Below are positions 1 to 7,861 of a stretch of 25,014 bases of DNA, one piece after another. Under the pieces are notes generated by a model, which was given only the letters and a program-made list of their open reading frames with translations, ran no database searches and was not told where the DNA came from. The stretch is from positions 1 to 25,014 of IMG/VR virus record IMGVR_UViG_3300048583_000145; one strand, written 5' to 3'. Within the stretch, counting starts at the first letter, position 1; each line of letters starts with the position of its first letter. This DNA comes from a virus. Both the position numbers and the translations under genes were made by a program.

Positions 1-45
1 ACCTACATGCAACAGATCAACCGCCTACGCCTTGGACGCCGCTGA
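1..45 (+). CDS. C-terminal end of an upstream phage gene (partial)
   Basis: Only the last 14 codons are visible, in frame 1, ending in TGA at 43-45. The visible residues are basic (ending RLRLGRR). The stop overlaps by one base the ATG of the next gene (TGATG), so the two are probably translationally coupled. By position, ahead of a gpW-like gene and a lambda-family portal, this could be the terminase large subunit, but nothing in 14 residues proves that. Confidence 0.5.
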   Translation, partial: TYMQQINRLRLGRR

Positions 46-329
46 TGGACGTGCTCACCCTCATCCTGCGCACCGTGCGCCAGCAGATCGAAGCCACCGG
101 CGTGCCGCCGGACCAGCTGCAGGACGCGCTGAGCGAAGCCGAGCGCCTGTCGCGCAGCAGCCTGGGCGGCGCCATGCACCACATCAGCCGCGCGCCGAAC
201 GTGGCGGCCAAGGCCAGGATCATCGACCTGGCGGCGCAGGGGCTCAGCACGAGCGAGGTCAGCGAGAGGCTGGGCGTCTCGCCTCAGTGGGTGCGCCGGG
301 TGTACCGACAGCTCCGGGGCGATAGCTGA
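45..329 (+). CDS. Small helix-turn-helix protein, Mor/C-activator-like
   Basis: A 94-residue protein with an alpha-helical N-terminal half and a clear helix-turn-helix at about residues 62-90 (AAQGLSTSEVSERLGVSPQW, then arginines). A GG-x-ISR stretch just before the HTH resembles the layout of the Mor/C family of phage late-gene activators (Mu Mor type), where a short beta strand precedes a C-terminal HTH. It starts at the ATG overlapping the previous stop. It could instead be a terminase small subunit-like DNA-binding protein, although those usually carry the HTH at the N terminus. The HTH is seen; late-gene activation is inferred. Its stop is followed at once by repeat copy A. Confidence 0.6.
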   Translation: MDVLTLILRTVRQQIEATGVPPDQLQDALSEAERLSRSSLGGAMHHISRAPNVAAKARIIDLAAQGLSTSEVSERLGVSPQWVRRVYRQLRGDS

Positions 330-333
330 GCGC

Positions 334-375
334 GGCGAAACAACGCGGCCCCCGGAGTTTCGCTCCGCTTGGCAT
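334..375. repeat. Imperfect 42-bp direct repeat, copy A, with palindrome
   Basis: This stretch matches 3920-3961 at 37 of 42 positions without gaps. It contains the inverted pair GCGAAAC (335-341) and GTTTCGC (357-363), separated by 15 bases. The mismatches fall in the loop and the 3' flank, not in the arms. It lies between the stop of the HTH gene and the GTG start of the gpW-like gene. There is no T-run, so it is not an ordinary intrinsic terminator. Confidence 0.85.
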
Positions 376-384
376 GCTCCCCGC

Positions 385-939
385 GTGAGCACCGCCATCC
401 CCACCCAGCACACTGCTGGCGACACCTTTGCCGCCACCATCAGCGGCACCGACTACCCGCCGGCTGCCGGCTGGTCGGCGCAGTTGGTGCTGATCGGCAT
501 CGCGCGGTACACCATCAACGCCACCACCAGCGGCAGCGACTTCGCCGCAGCAGCCACGGCCGCCCAGACGGCCGCCTGGGCGCCTGGCGACTACACCTGC
601 AGGCTGATCTACACCAACGGCGCCCAGCGCGCCACCGGCGCGAGCTCGAGCCTGCGCGTGCTGCCTGACCCGGCAGCCGGAACCACGGACGCGCAGGCGC
701 TCAAGAGCCCGGCGCAGCGCGTGCTCGACGACCTCATGGTGGCCTATCGGGCGCACCTCTCTGGCGGCCAGGTGCATGTGGCCGAGTACACGATCAACGG
801 CCGGACCATGAAGTTCCGCAGCATCGCCGAGCTGCTGGCCGCCATCAATGCCGCCCGGCGCGACGTGGAGGCAGAGAACGCTGCCGCGCGCGTTGCCGCC
901 GGGCTCTCGCCGCGCGTGCGGTACGTCACGCGGATGTGA
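385..939 (+). CDS. gpW-like head-completion protein with an extra N-terminal beta domain
   Basis: A 184-residue protein with a GTG start. Residues 110-184 follow the pattern of lambda gpW (head-tail joining): a first helix (QRVLDDLMVAY), a beta hairpin containing NGRTMKF, then a second helix (SIAELLAAINAARRDVE) and a basic tail. gpW itself is only about 68 residues, so residues 1-105 are an addition. That part is Thr/Ser/Ala-rich and beta-rich, resembling the Ig/BppU-like sandwiches of phage structural proteins. Genes of this class sit just before the portal in lambda-like phages; here about 3 kb of cargo separates the two. The gpW assignment is by pattern and position; the role of the N-terminal domain is unknown. 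Confidence 0.6.
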   Translation: MSTAIPTQHTAGDTFAATISGTDYPPAAGWSAQLVLIGIARYTINATTSGSDFAAAATAAQTAAWAPGDYTCRLIYTNGAQRATGASSSLRVLPDPAAGTTDAQALKSPAQRVLDDLMVAYRAHLSGGQVHVAEYTINGRTMKFRSIAELLAAINAARRDVEAENAAARVAAGLSPRVRYVTRM

Positions 940-957
940 CCGCGAAGGATCAGAGTC

Positions 958-1662
958 ATGCAAGTCAGGATGCTGTCAAGCCGCTTTGCGGCCAACGGTG
1001 CGCTGTCGTACGTCGCGGGCACGCAGTACGACATCCCGGATGACCTCGCGCTGCAGTTCATCGGCGCTGGGGTAGCTGTCGATGTGGGCAACAGCCGCGC
1101 CGTGGCCAACAGCACCCAGCGCGACGAGCCCACGCCAGCCGAGGGGATCGCGCAGATCGCCTTGGTGTCAGGGAATGGGAAATACGCCTACGGCTCGCTG
1201 GTCATTGACCAATTGCCGAACAACTCGCTGACGGACACCATCGCAACGGAGCAGCAGATGGCCGTGGCAACCATCCAAGGCGGTCTGTTCGGCCCGCGCT
1301 CCAGGCTGGAGGTCAACGCTACCGGGCAGTGCTCAGGCGCATCGGCCACCAAGTCGGTGGGATTCAAGGCCGGCCCGGTAGGCGGCAGTCTTGCCACGGC
1401 AACGCTGTTCGGTGGAACGGGCGGACTGACCGCGCAGTATGTCGGCTCCAAAGCCATCATTTGGGGCAACGGCACACTAGGCAATCAGCGCGCATCGCCA
1501 AGCGGCCCGATCAACTGGGCGTCAACCAACGCTGGCTCCATCGTCACGCTCGGGATTGACACTGAGATGGACTGGAACATTTACGTCTACTTCACGGCCG
1601 GCTCTACGGGCGGCGCTAACTCTTTCCTCCTACGCAGCTTCTGGGCTCAATGGGTCGGCTGA
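958..1662 (+). CDS. Fibre-like or decoration-type phage structural protein
   Basis: A 234-residue protein with ATG preceded by GAAGGA at good spacing. The N-terminal 50 residues (IPDDLALQFIGAGVAVDV) resemble the short adaptor found in many phage structural proteins. Residues from about 85 onwards are beta-rich and Gly/Ser/Thr-rich, with a 'LPNNSL' opening typical of beta-sandwich fibre-tip or receptor-binding-like domains. Base composition is visibly lower in GC than the flanking head genes, and it shares this trait with the following glycoside hydrolase gene, which begins one base after its stop. I infer a host-recognition or decoration role; no enzyme motif is seen. Confidence 0.5.
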   Translation: MQVRMLSSRFAANGALSYVAGTQYDIPDDLALQFIGAGVAVDVGNSRAVANSTQRDEPTPAEGIAQIALVSGNGKYAYGSLVIDQLPNNSLTDTIATEQQMAVATIQGGLFGPRSRLEVNATGQCSGASATKSVGFKAGPVGGSLATATLFGGTGGLTAQYVGSKAIIWGNGTLGNQRASPSGPINWASTNAGSIVTLGIDTEMDWNIYVYFTAGSTGGANSFLLRSFWAQWVG

Positions 1663-1663
1663 G

Positions 1664-2875
1664 ATGAGCTTCACTCGCCCGATTACAACGCCGATCAACA
1701 CGCGGTCATCGCAGTGGCCGCCGTTCATTTACGCAGAGGCGTCAGGGGCCGATTGGGTCTGCTACGAAGAGAGCGACCTTTTCTCTCCGAGCTTGCCGGC
1801 CGCTCTCGGCACGAACCTGCTGAACACGCCGACCGGCGTGCACGCCAAGTTCATGGGCCTGCACTGCCCGACATACACACCGGCAGGTATTGCGATCAAC
1901 ACCGCTCGGTCGCATGACATGGTGGCGGGCAGCGGCGCAGAAGCGTCGAAGAAGTGGCGCGACATGAACCCGTCCGATGGGGTGTTTGTCGATGCCGGCC
2001 TTGGCGCGTGGCTGACGCGAATGAAAAGCGCAGGCGCTGATGTGATTTACACAGTGCTGGGCACGCCCGCATGGGCCAGCGCTCGGCCGAGCGAAACAGG
2101 CGACCCCTACGGAAACTTGGGCGCGATTGCAGAGCCGGCCAACATGGCGAAGTTGGGCGCGTTCGTGACATGGCTGATGACGACCTACGGCAGCCAGATC
2201 GACTACCTCGAAGTGTGGAACGAGCCGAAATACACCAACACCGGAAACAGCTTCTTCAGTGGCACAGCCAGCAAGCTGGCAGAAATCGCCAAGACCATCA
2301 ACCAGGCGGCCAAAGCGGTCAAGCCGAGTATCCAGATACTCGGCGTCGGCTGCACGGGTTTGTTCACGTTTGACGGCCTTGCAGACGCCGGCATCACGCA
2401 CACCAATTCATTCCTGGCGGCGAGCGACGGCGCGGGCGGCTTCGGCAAAGACTGGATTGACATTCTTAGCGTTCACACCTACGCGAACGACGGCACCAAC
2501 AACCTGCGCTATGTGCCCGACTCCAAGACGCACCTCGACGTGATCCGCACGTCCAACGGCATCTTGGGCAAGCCGGTGTGGTGTACCGAATACGGTTACG
2601 TCACCCCAGAGTTTGGGCTCTACCGTGGGCCGACTGAAGGGCAGATCAAGGCGCAGGTGCGCTATGCCCTGCAGCACGTCGCCGCCGGCATGCAACGGTG
2701 CGTGCTGTACGCCTACGCGCGCACGGGCATGAACTGGCCGGCAGGCGAAGCGGGCGTGCCCGAGTGGAATCGCTGGTGCTCGATCATCAACGGCAGCACG
2801 ATCAGCGTAATCAACAGGATCGGCCCGCGCGGGCATCTAGCCTGCGTCATCAACGGCCAGAACTACATCGTTTGA
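1664..2875 (+). CDS. TIM-barrel glycoside hydrolase (GH39/GH5-like, clan GH-A)
   Basis: A 403-residue protein. I chose the ATG at 1664, just after the previous stop; the frame is open further upstream but would overlap that gene by about 100 bases. The sequence has clan GH-A features: a beta strand with YTVLGTPAWAS, the acid/base motif EVWNEP (W185-N186-E187-P188), a histidine/tyrosine strand (SVHTYAND) and a candidate nucleophile in WCTEYGY (E309). No signal peptide is visible. It lies between a fibre-like gene and an integrase pseudogene inside the head module. A virion-associated polysaccharide depolymerase is a reasonable inference; the substrate cannot be read from sequence. Lower GC suggests separate acquisition. 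Confidence 0.75.
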   Translation: MSFTRPITTPINTRSSQWPPFIYAEASGADWVCYEESDLFSPSLPAALGTNLLNTPTGVHAKFMGLHCPTYTPAGIAINTARSHDMVAGSGAEASKKWRDMNPSDGVFVDAGLGAWLTRMKSAGADVIYTVLGTPAWASARPSETGDPYGNLGAIAEPANMAKLGAFVTWLMTTYGSQIDYLEVWNEPKYTNTGNSFFSGTASKLAEIAKTINQAAKAVKPSIQILGVGCTGLFTFDGLADAGITHTNSFLAASDGAGGFGKDWIDILSVHTYANDGTNNLRYVPDSKTHLDVIRTSNGILGKPVWCTEYGYVTPEFGLYRGPTEGQIKAQVRYALQHVAAGMQRCVLYAYARTGMNWPAGEAGVPEWNRWCSIINGSTISVINRIGPRGHLACVINGQNYIV

Positions 2876-2890
2876 TTCCATCCCCTGCCG

Positions 2891-3908
2891 GTGTCCATGA
2901 ATCCTGCTGACCTTGCCGCCGCCCTCGAGCTGATGGCTCAAGCGCTGCGCCACCTGCCCGCCGCCGCTGCGGCCGCGCCTCAACCTCAGCCGCAGCCGGC
3001 GCCGGCCGAACTGCACCGGACGCTGGCCGAGTGGCTCGACGTGCACGAGCGGCTGCTCCGAGACCGCGGCTACAAGGCGCAGACGCTGAAAAACCGGACG
3101 GCCAACCTCGCGCACGTCCGGCGCCTCTGGGGCCAGCGGCCGGTGGCCAGCATCAAGCCGCACGAGGTGGCGACTCAGCTCAAGACGTTCGGGCCTGATC
3201 GCACGTCGACTGCCGGCCGTGTGCTCGCCGAGCTGCGCGACGCCTACACCGAGGCGATCGCCAACGGCTGGGCCGACAACAACCCGGCGGCGCACATCAA
3301 GGCACCGAAGCACCGCGTGCTGCGCGCCAGGCTGAAGCTGGAGACGTGGCAGGCGATGCGCACCCTCGCGCACGCCGGGCCACAGCGCTGGGTGGAATCG
3401 ATGCTGCTGCTGGCCCTGGTCACTGGCCAGCGCCGCGCCGACCTGGCGCGCATGCGCTTCGAAGACGTCGTCGACGGCCACCTGCGCGTCGAGCAGCAGA
3501 AGCAGGCCGGCAAAGGCTACGGCGCCCGCGTCGAGATCCCGCTGGCCTTGCGCCTGGACGTTATCGGCATGACCGTCGGCGAAGTCATCGAGCACTGCCG
3601 CAGCACCGCCAAGCCCGGTGCAACGCTGCTGCGCAAGGCGGGCGGCGGTGCAATCGAAGAGTCTTCGCTGTCGGCACGGTTTCGAGCATGTCGTCGCGGT
3701 GCTGGGTGACGGGGCACATCGTCAGTACGAATGGCCCAGCCTGCACGAGGTGCGCTCGCTCTCGGCTCGGCTGTACCACGCGCAAGGCATCGACGTGCAG
3801 ACCCTGCTCGGCCACAAGCACGCCGAGATGACCGAGGTCTACAAGGACGATCGGGGTCTGTCGCGTGACCAGTACAAGCGCGTCACCGTGCCCGCGCCGG
3901 CTCGCTGA
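2891..3908 (+). pseudogene. Lambda-Int-type tyrosine integrase split by a one-base frameshift
   Basis: Two overlapping frames make one integrase. The first frame (from GTG 2891 or ATG 2897 to the stop at 3707-3709) carries a Pro/Gln-rich N-terminal extension, an SAM-like core-binding domain and the first catalytic arginine (TGQR, R181). The second frame, ending at 3906-3908, carries HEVRSLSARLYHAQ, LLGHKHAEMTEVYKDDRG and the tyrosine, very close to the lambda Int C terminus (HELRSLSARLY, LLGHK, YRDDRG). Skipping one T in the TTT at 3680-3682 joins them smoothly as SLSARFEHVVAV. It is most likely inactivated or a sequencing error; a +1 slip of tRNA-Phe from TTT to TTC before a CGA codon is a less likely alternative. 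Its location inside a late operon is unusual. Confidence 0.8.
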
Positions 3909-3919
3909 AGGCGCCTTCG

Positions 3920-3961
3920 GGCGAAACAACACGCCCCCCTGAGTTTCGCTGCGCTTGGAAT
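3920..3961. repeat. Imperfect 42-bp direct repeat, copy B, with palindrome
   Basis: Second copy of the element at 334-375 (37/42 identical, same orientation, offset 3586 bases). The arms GCGAAAC (3921-3927) and GTTTCGC (3943-3949) are perfectly kept with the same 15-base spacing. As with copy A, it follows a stop codon closely (integrase, 3908) and precedes a start by about 10 bases (portal ATG, 3971). Confidence 0.85.
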
Positions 3962-3970
3962 CATCCGAGC

Positions 3971-5569
3971 ATGCCCTCCCTGCTGCATCGCATTGCCACC
4001 CGCCTGGGCTACGCGCCGGCGGCGCAGGTCATCGCAGCAGCGGCCGAGGCCGACGAGCGCGCCACCGCTCGCACCCTGCACCAGGCCGCGGTGCACCAGC
4101 GCAACCTGCTGGCCGCGCTGACCACCAACGACGTCGCCAGCTGGCAGGCAGACGGCCTGCACGTCAACGCCAGCACCGAGACCGGCCTGGCCGTGGTGCG
4201 GGCCCGCAGTCGCGACGCCTCGCTCAACAACTCCTTCGCCCGGCGCTTCCTGGGCATGGTCTCCAGCAACGTGCTGGGCCCGCACGGCGTGCGCTACCAG
4301 AGCCGCGTGCGCGCCGGCAGCGGCACGCTGAAGGCTGGCCTCAACGACTCGCTGGAAGCCGCGTGGGCCGCCTGGTGCGCCGTCGGCGCCTGCGAGATCA
4401 CCGAGCGCTACACCTGGCGCGACCTGCAGCGCCTGGCGCTGCGCCATGTGGCTGTCGACGGAGAGTGCTTCCTGCGCATGCTGCCCGGCCGCGGCCCGCA
4501 CCGCTTTCAGGTGCAGCTGCTGTCGGCCGAGATGGTGCCCGTCACCGCCCGCATGGACATGGCCGGCGGCGTGAAAGTGCGCCAGGGCATCGAGGTTGAC
4601 GCCAACGGCCGCGTGCTCGCGTACTACATGCGCAGCGACGACCCGGCCACCAGCACCCTGGGCATGTCCGAGGCCATCGGCGGCGTGCGCGGCCTCAAGC
4701 GCGTGCCGGCGTCCGAGATCCTGCACCTGATGCTGCCCGAGCAGGTGGGCCAGCTGCGCGGCATCCCGTGGATGGCCGCGGCGCTCAAGCCCATGCACCA
4801 GGCCAACGACTTCGCCAGCGCCGGCCTGAACAAGGCGCGCGAGAGCGCCAAGCGTGGCGGCTGGCTCAAGCCCAGCCTGGACGCCGAGCCCCCGAAGCCC
4901 GAGGCGTTGGCCGATGGGACGGACGCCGCCGGCACGCCCTACCAGAGCCTGCACGACGGCACATGGGAGCAGCTGCCGGCCGGCATGGAGGCGATGCCGT
5001 TCGAAAGCGACTACCCGAACATCGAGTACGGCCAGTTCATCAAGGACTGCACGCGCCAGATCAGCAGCGCGCTCGACGTCGCCTACATCACGCTGGGCAA
5101 CGACCTCGAGGCCGTCAACTACAGCAGCGGGCAACTCGGCCTGGAGGGCGAGCGCACCATGTGGCTGGCGCTGCAGGGCTGGTTCATCGAACACCTGTGC
5201 GCCGTGGTGCACCGCCGCTGGCTCAGCTACGCGCTGGTGGCCGCGCCCGAGCTGGCCAGCCTGAGCTTCGACCGGCTCGACACCTACGCCGCCGGCGCCC
5301 GCTGGCAGGCGCACCGCTGGCAGCCCATCGACCCGCTGAAGACCATCGAGGCCCAGCGCTCGCGCATCGAGGCCCGGCTCACGAGTCCGCAACGCGTCAT
5401 CGCCGAGATGGGCGACGACCCCGACGAGGTGATCGCCGAGCTGAAGGAGTGGGAGGCCAAGACCACCGGCCTGCCGCCCATGCCCAGCGCCAAGCCCGCG
5501 CCGGCTGGCGAGCCCGCCGACCCCGCCGCCCGCCGGCTGCAGCTCATCGCCAGCCGGTCGCTCGACTGA
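3971..5569 (+). CDS. Phage portal protein (lambda gpB family)
   Basis: A 532-residue protein that fits the lambda-family portal (Phage_portal_2) in length and sequence: an N-terminal stretch with DASLNNSFARRFLGMVSSNV, then GPHGVRYQSR, a central FLRMLPG block, a helix with HQANDFASAGLNKARESAKRG split by short gaps, and QISSALDVAYITLGNDLEAVNYSSG in the C-terminal third. The portal dodecamer sits at the capsid vertex and is the channel for DNA packaging and ejection. It is followed 13 bases later by the protease/capsid gene. The start ATG lies just behind repeat copy B. Confidence 0.93.
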   Translation: MPSLLHRIATRLGYAPAAQVIAAAAEADERATARTLHQAAVHQRNLLAALTTNDVASWQADGLHVNASTETGLAVVRARSRDASLNNSFARRFLGMVSSNVLGPHGVRYQSRVRAGSGTLKAGLNDSLEAAWAAWCAVGACEITERYTWRDLQRLALRHVAVDGECFLRMLPGRGPHRFQVQLLSAEMVPVTARMDMAGGVKVRQGIEVDANGRVLAYYMRSDDPATSTLGMSEAIGGVRGLKRVPASEILHLMLPEQVGQLRGIPWMAAALKPMHQANDFASAGLNKARESAKRGGWLKPSLDAEPPKPEALADGTDAAGTPYQSLHDGTWEQLPAGMEAMPFESDYPNIEYGQFIKDCTRQISSALDVAYITLGNDLEAVNYSSGQLGLEGERTMWLALQGWFIEHLCAVVHRRWLSYALVAAPELASLSFDRLDTYAAGARWQAHRWQPIDPLKTIEAQRSRIEARLTSPQRVIAEMGDDPDEVIAELKEWEAKTTGLPPMPSAKPAPAGEPADPAARRLQLIASRSLD

Positions 5570-5582
5570 GGACCCACGCACC

Positions 5583-7547
5583 ATGACCACCGCCACCCGC
5601 GAGACCATCCCCGCCGACGTGCGCCAGGCCGCCGCCACGCGCCAGCAGCGCGGCATGCGCTACCAGCGCGACACCATCGACGTCGAGGCCCGCACCGTCG
5701 AGCTCGCCTTCGCCAGCGAGGTGCCCTACCAGCGCTGGTGGGGCAACGAGATCCTCGACATGTCGCCCGGCAGCGTGGATCTCAGCCGCCTGAATGGCGC
5801 GCACCCGCTGCTGCTGAACCATGACCCCGCCCAGCAGATCGGCGTGATCGAACGCGCCTGGCTCGATGCGGACCGCAAGGCCCGCGCCGTGGTGCGGTTC
5901 AGCCGCAGCGCGCTCGGGCAGGAGGTCTTCCAGGACGTGCAGGACGGCATCCGCGAGCTGGTGTCGGTGGGCTACTCCATCGACGACATGGTGCTCGAAA
6001 GCCGCAACGGCGACGAAGCCACCTACCGCGTCACCCGCTGGACGCCGCACGAGATCTCGATCGTTTCCGTCCCTGCCGACGCCTCCGTGGGTGTCGGCCG
6101 TTCCCTTGCCCCAGCCGGGGCTGCCAACGCTCAACCCAAGGAGCCTTCCATGAGCGATCCCACCACCGCCGCCCCGGCCGCCACCCAGCAGCCGGACATT
6201 CGCGTCATCGCCAGCGAGGCCATCACGGCCGAGCGCGAGCGCACGTCCGCCATTCGCGCCATGGGCCACGCCCACGGCCTGGTGGCCGAAGCCGACGCCG
6301 CAATTGCCGCCGGCAAGACGGTCGACCAGTTCCGCGCCACCGTGCTCGAGAAGCTGGAAGCCGCTGGCAAGATCACCCCGGCCGTCAGCCCGGTGATCGG
6401 CCTGAGCGAAGGCGAAAAGCGGAAGTACAGCATCGCCAACCTGATGTTCGCGCTGCTCGAGCCGAACGACAAGGAGGCGCAGAAGCGTGCCGGCCTGGAG
6501 ATCGAAGCCTCCGTCGCTGCGCGCAAGCTGCGCCCGCTGGACGAGCAGGGCGTGTACCACAGCCACCGCGCCGCCGGCTACACCGTGCCGGTGGACGTGC
6601 TCCAGGGCCCGGTCAGCCACGACATGATGCAGGCCCGGGCGCTGATCCAGCGCCTCATGCAGCGTGACCTGACCGTCGGCACCGCCAACCAGGGCGGCAA
6701 CCTCGTCGCCACCGACCTGCTGGCCGCCAACTTCATCGACCTGCTGCGCGCCCGCATCGTGCTGGCCGGCCTGGGCGCCACGGTGCTCGACGGCCTCACC
6801 GGCAACGTCGCCATCCCGTCGCAGACCGCCGGCGCCGCCACCTACTGGGTGGCTGAGGCCACGGCCGTCACCGAAAGCCAGGCCGTGTTCGGCCAGGTCA
6901 CGATGACGCCCAAGACTGTCGGCATGTTCACCGACTACACCCGCAAGACGCTGCTGCAGGCCACGCCGGCCATCGAGATGCTGGTGCGCGCCGACCTGGC
7001 CAACGGCATCGCCAACGAGATCGACCGCGTCGGCATTGCCGGCTCCGGCTCCGGCGCCGAGCCGCGGGGCGTGATCAACACGGCCGGCATCGGTGCGGTC
7101 GCCGGCGGCACCAACGGTGCGGCGCCCACTTACGCCAACATGGTCGCGCTGGAAGAGGCCGTCGGCATCGCCAACGCCGACATGGGCGCGCTCGCCTACC
7201 TGACCAACGCCCGCATGCGCGCGCAGCTCAAGCTGACCCAGGTCTTCAGCGGCACCAACGGCGTGCCTGTGTGGCAAGGCCAGGAGGTCAACGGCTACCG
7301 CGCCGCGGCCACCAACGCCGTGCCCAACACGCTGACGAAGGGCACCTCGAGCGGCGTGTGCTCGGCCATCGCCTTCGGCAACTGGAACGACCTGCTGATC
7401 GGCTTCTGGAGCGGGCTCGACCTGATCCTGGACCCGTACGCGCTGGCCACCGCCGGCGGCCGCCGCATCGTGGCGCTGCAGGACTGCGACACCGCCGTCC
7501 GCCGCGCCGGCAGCTTCTCCGCGATGCTGGACGCGCTACGCACCTGA
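5583..7547 (+). CDS. Fused prohead protease (U35) and HK97-fold major capsid protein
   Basis: A 654-residue fusion. Residues 30-180 are an HK97-type prohead protease with H80 (LLNHD), S128 (ELVSVGYS) and a following PHEISIVSVPAD strand, as in the His-Ser family. Residues 190-350 are a charged, Ala-rich stretch expected to act as scaffold/delta domain. From about residue 365 the HK97 major capsid domain begins (GNLVATDLLAANFIDLLRAR, VAEATAVTESQ, GSGSGAEPRGVINT, DLILDPYA). Protease-capsid fusions are known in tailed phages. A perfect AAGGAG with an ATG at 6150 lies in the linker, so a separate 465-residue scaffold-capsid product is also likely. Confidence 0.93.
   Translation: MTTATRETIPADVRQAAATRQQRGMRYQRDTIDVEARTVELAFASEVPYQRWWGNEILDMSPGSVDLSRLNGAHPLLLNHDPAQQIGVIERAWLDADRKARAVVRFSRSALGQEVFQDVQDGIRELVSVGYSIDDMVLESRNGDEATYRVTRWTPHEISIVSVPADASVGVGRSLAPAGAANAQPKEPSMSDPTTAAPAATQQPDIRVIASEAITAERERTSAIRAMGHAHGLVAEADAAIAAGKTVDQFRATVLEKLEAAGKITPAVSPVIGLSEGEKRKYSIANLMFALLEPNDKEAQKRAGLEIEASVAARKLRPLDEQGVYHSHRAAGYTVPVDVLQGPVSHDMMQARALIQRLMQRDLTVGTANQGGNLVATDLLAANFIDLLRARIVLAGLGATVLDGLTGNVAIPSQTAGAATYWVAEATAVTESQAVFGQVTMTPKTVGMFTDYTRKTLLQATPAIEMLVRADLANGIANEIDRVGIAGSGSGAEPRGVINTAGIGAVAGGTNGAAPTYANMVALEEAVGIANADMGALAYLTNARMRAQLKLTQVFSGTNGVPVWQGQEVNGYRAAATNAVPNTLTKGTSSGVCSAIAFGNWNDLLIGFWSGLDLILDPYALATAGGRRIVALQDCDTAVRRAGSFSAMLDALRT
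6138..6152 (+). promoter_or_regulatory. Internal Shine-Dalgarno and ATG inside the protease-capsid fusion
   Basis: AAGGAG at 6138-6143, six bases, then ATG at 6150-6152 in frame with the fusion. It lies exactly in the linker between protease and scaffold/capsid parts. Most genes here have weak ribosome binding sites, so a full AAGGAG at correct spacing is unlikely to be chance. It would give extra capsid subunits without the protease. Confidence 0.7.
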
Positions 7548-7562
7548 TCGGCTGACGCCTTA

Positions 7563-7590
7563 GCCGCCGCTGGTGCAAGCCGGCGGCGGC
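7563..7590 (+). promoter_or_regulatory. Strong hairpin behind the capsid gene
   Basis: An 11-bp stem (GCCGCCG with CGGCGGC, then C-G, T-G wobble, G-C, G-C) closes a six-base TGCAAG loop, 15 bases after the capsid stop. No T-run follows, so it is not a standard intrinsic terminator. It may be an mRNA stability or partial-termination element separating abundant capsid mRNA from low-abundance connector genes. Confidence 0.55.
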
Positions 7591-7614
7591 CTCGCAACCC
7601 AACCCGAGACCGCA

Positions 7615-7857
7615 ATGAAGATTCTGATCACCCTCGACACCTTCGCGCCCAGCATGGACGGCCCGCAGTTCCTGCCCGCGAACAGCTTCGCCGACGTCGA
7701 CAAGGACACCGCCGGTGCTGTCGTGCAGGCCGGCAAGGCGCTGTACATCGACCCCAAGGACGACCCCACGCGCCACAAGCAGTGGACCGCGCCGGAGACC
7801 CGCGTCAAGGCGCTGGTCGACGCGCTCAAGGCCGCAGAGAAGGCTGCCAAGGGCTGA
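7615..7857 (+). CDS. Small phage head protein of unknown function
   Basis: An 80-residue protein; the ATG at 7615 is preferred over an upstream in-frame GTG at 7573, which lies within the hairpin stem-loop region. The sequence begins MKILITLDTFAPSMDGPQFL and ends in a Lys/Ala-rich helix (RVKALVDALKAAEKAAKG). It lies between the capsid and connector genes, four bases ahead of the next ATG. Small proteins in this position can be head decoration or connector accessories, but I do not recognise a family. Confidence 0.65.
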   Translation: MKILITLDTFAPSMDGPQFLPANSFADVDKDTAGAVVQAGKALYIDPKDDPTRHKQWTAPETRVKALVDALKAAEKAAKG

Positions 7858-7861
7858 GGCC

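Noticed and set aside
334-375. Intrinsic transcription terminator in the 42-bp repeat
   Set aside because: The stem is 7 bp with a 15-base loop and is followed by mixed sequence, not a T-run; the same holds for copy B.
1556-1663. Longer N terminus for the glycoside hydrolase gene
   Set aside because: The upstream part of the frame is a shadow of the preceding fibre-like gene; the ATG at 1664 directly follows that gene's stop and fits the operon's spacing.
3839-5656. 605-residue minus-strand open frame opposite the portal gene
   Set aside because: It is an antisense shadow typical of high-GC coding DNA: His/Ala/Gly/Arg-rich with no recognisable domain, and it is opposite a well-supported portal gene.
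5544-7277. 577-residue minus-strand open frame opposite the protease-capsid gene
   Set aside because: Low-complexity Gly/His/Ala/Val composition, no start signal, and full overlap with the clear protease-capsid fusion.
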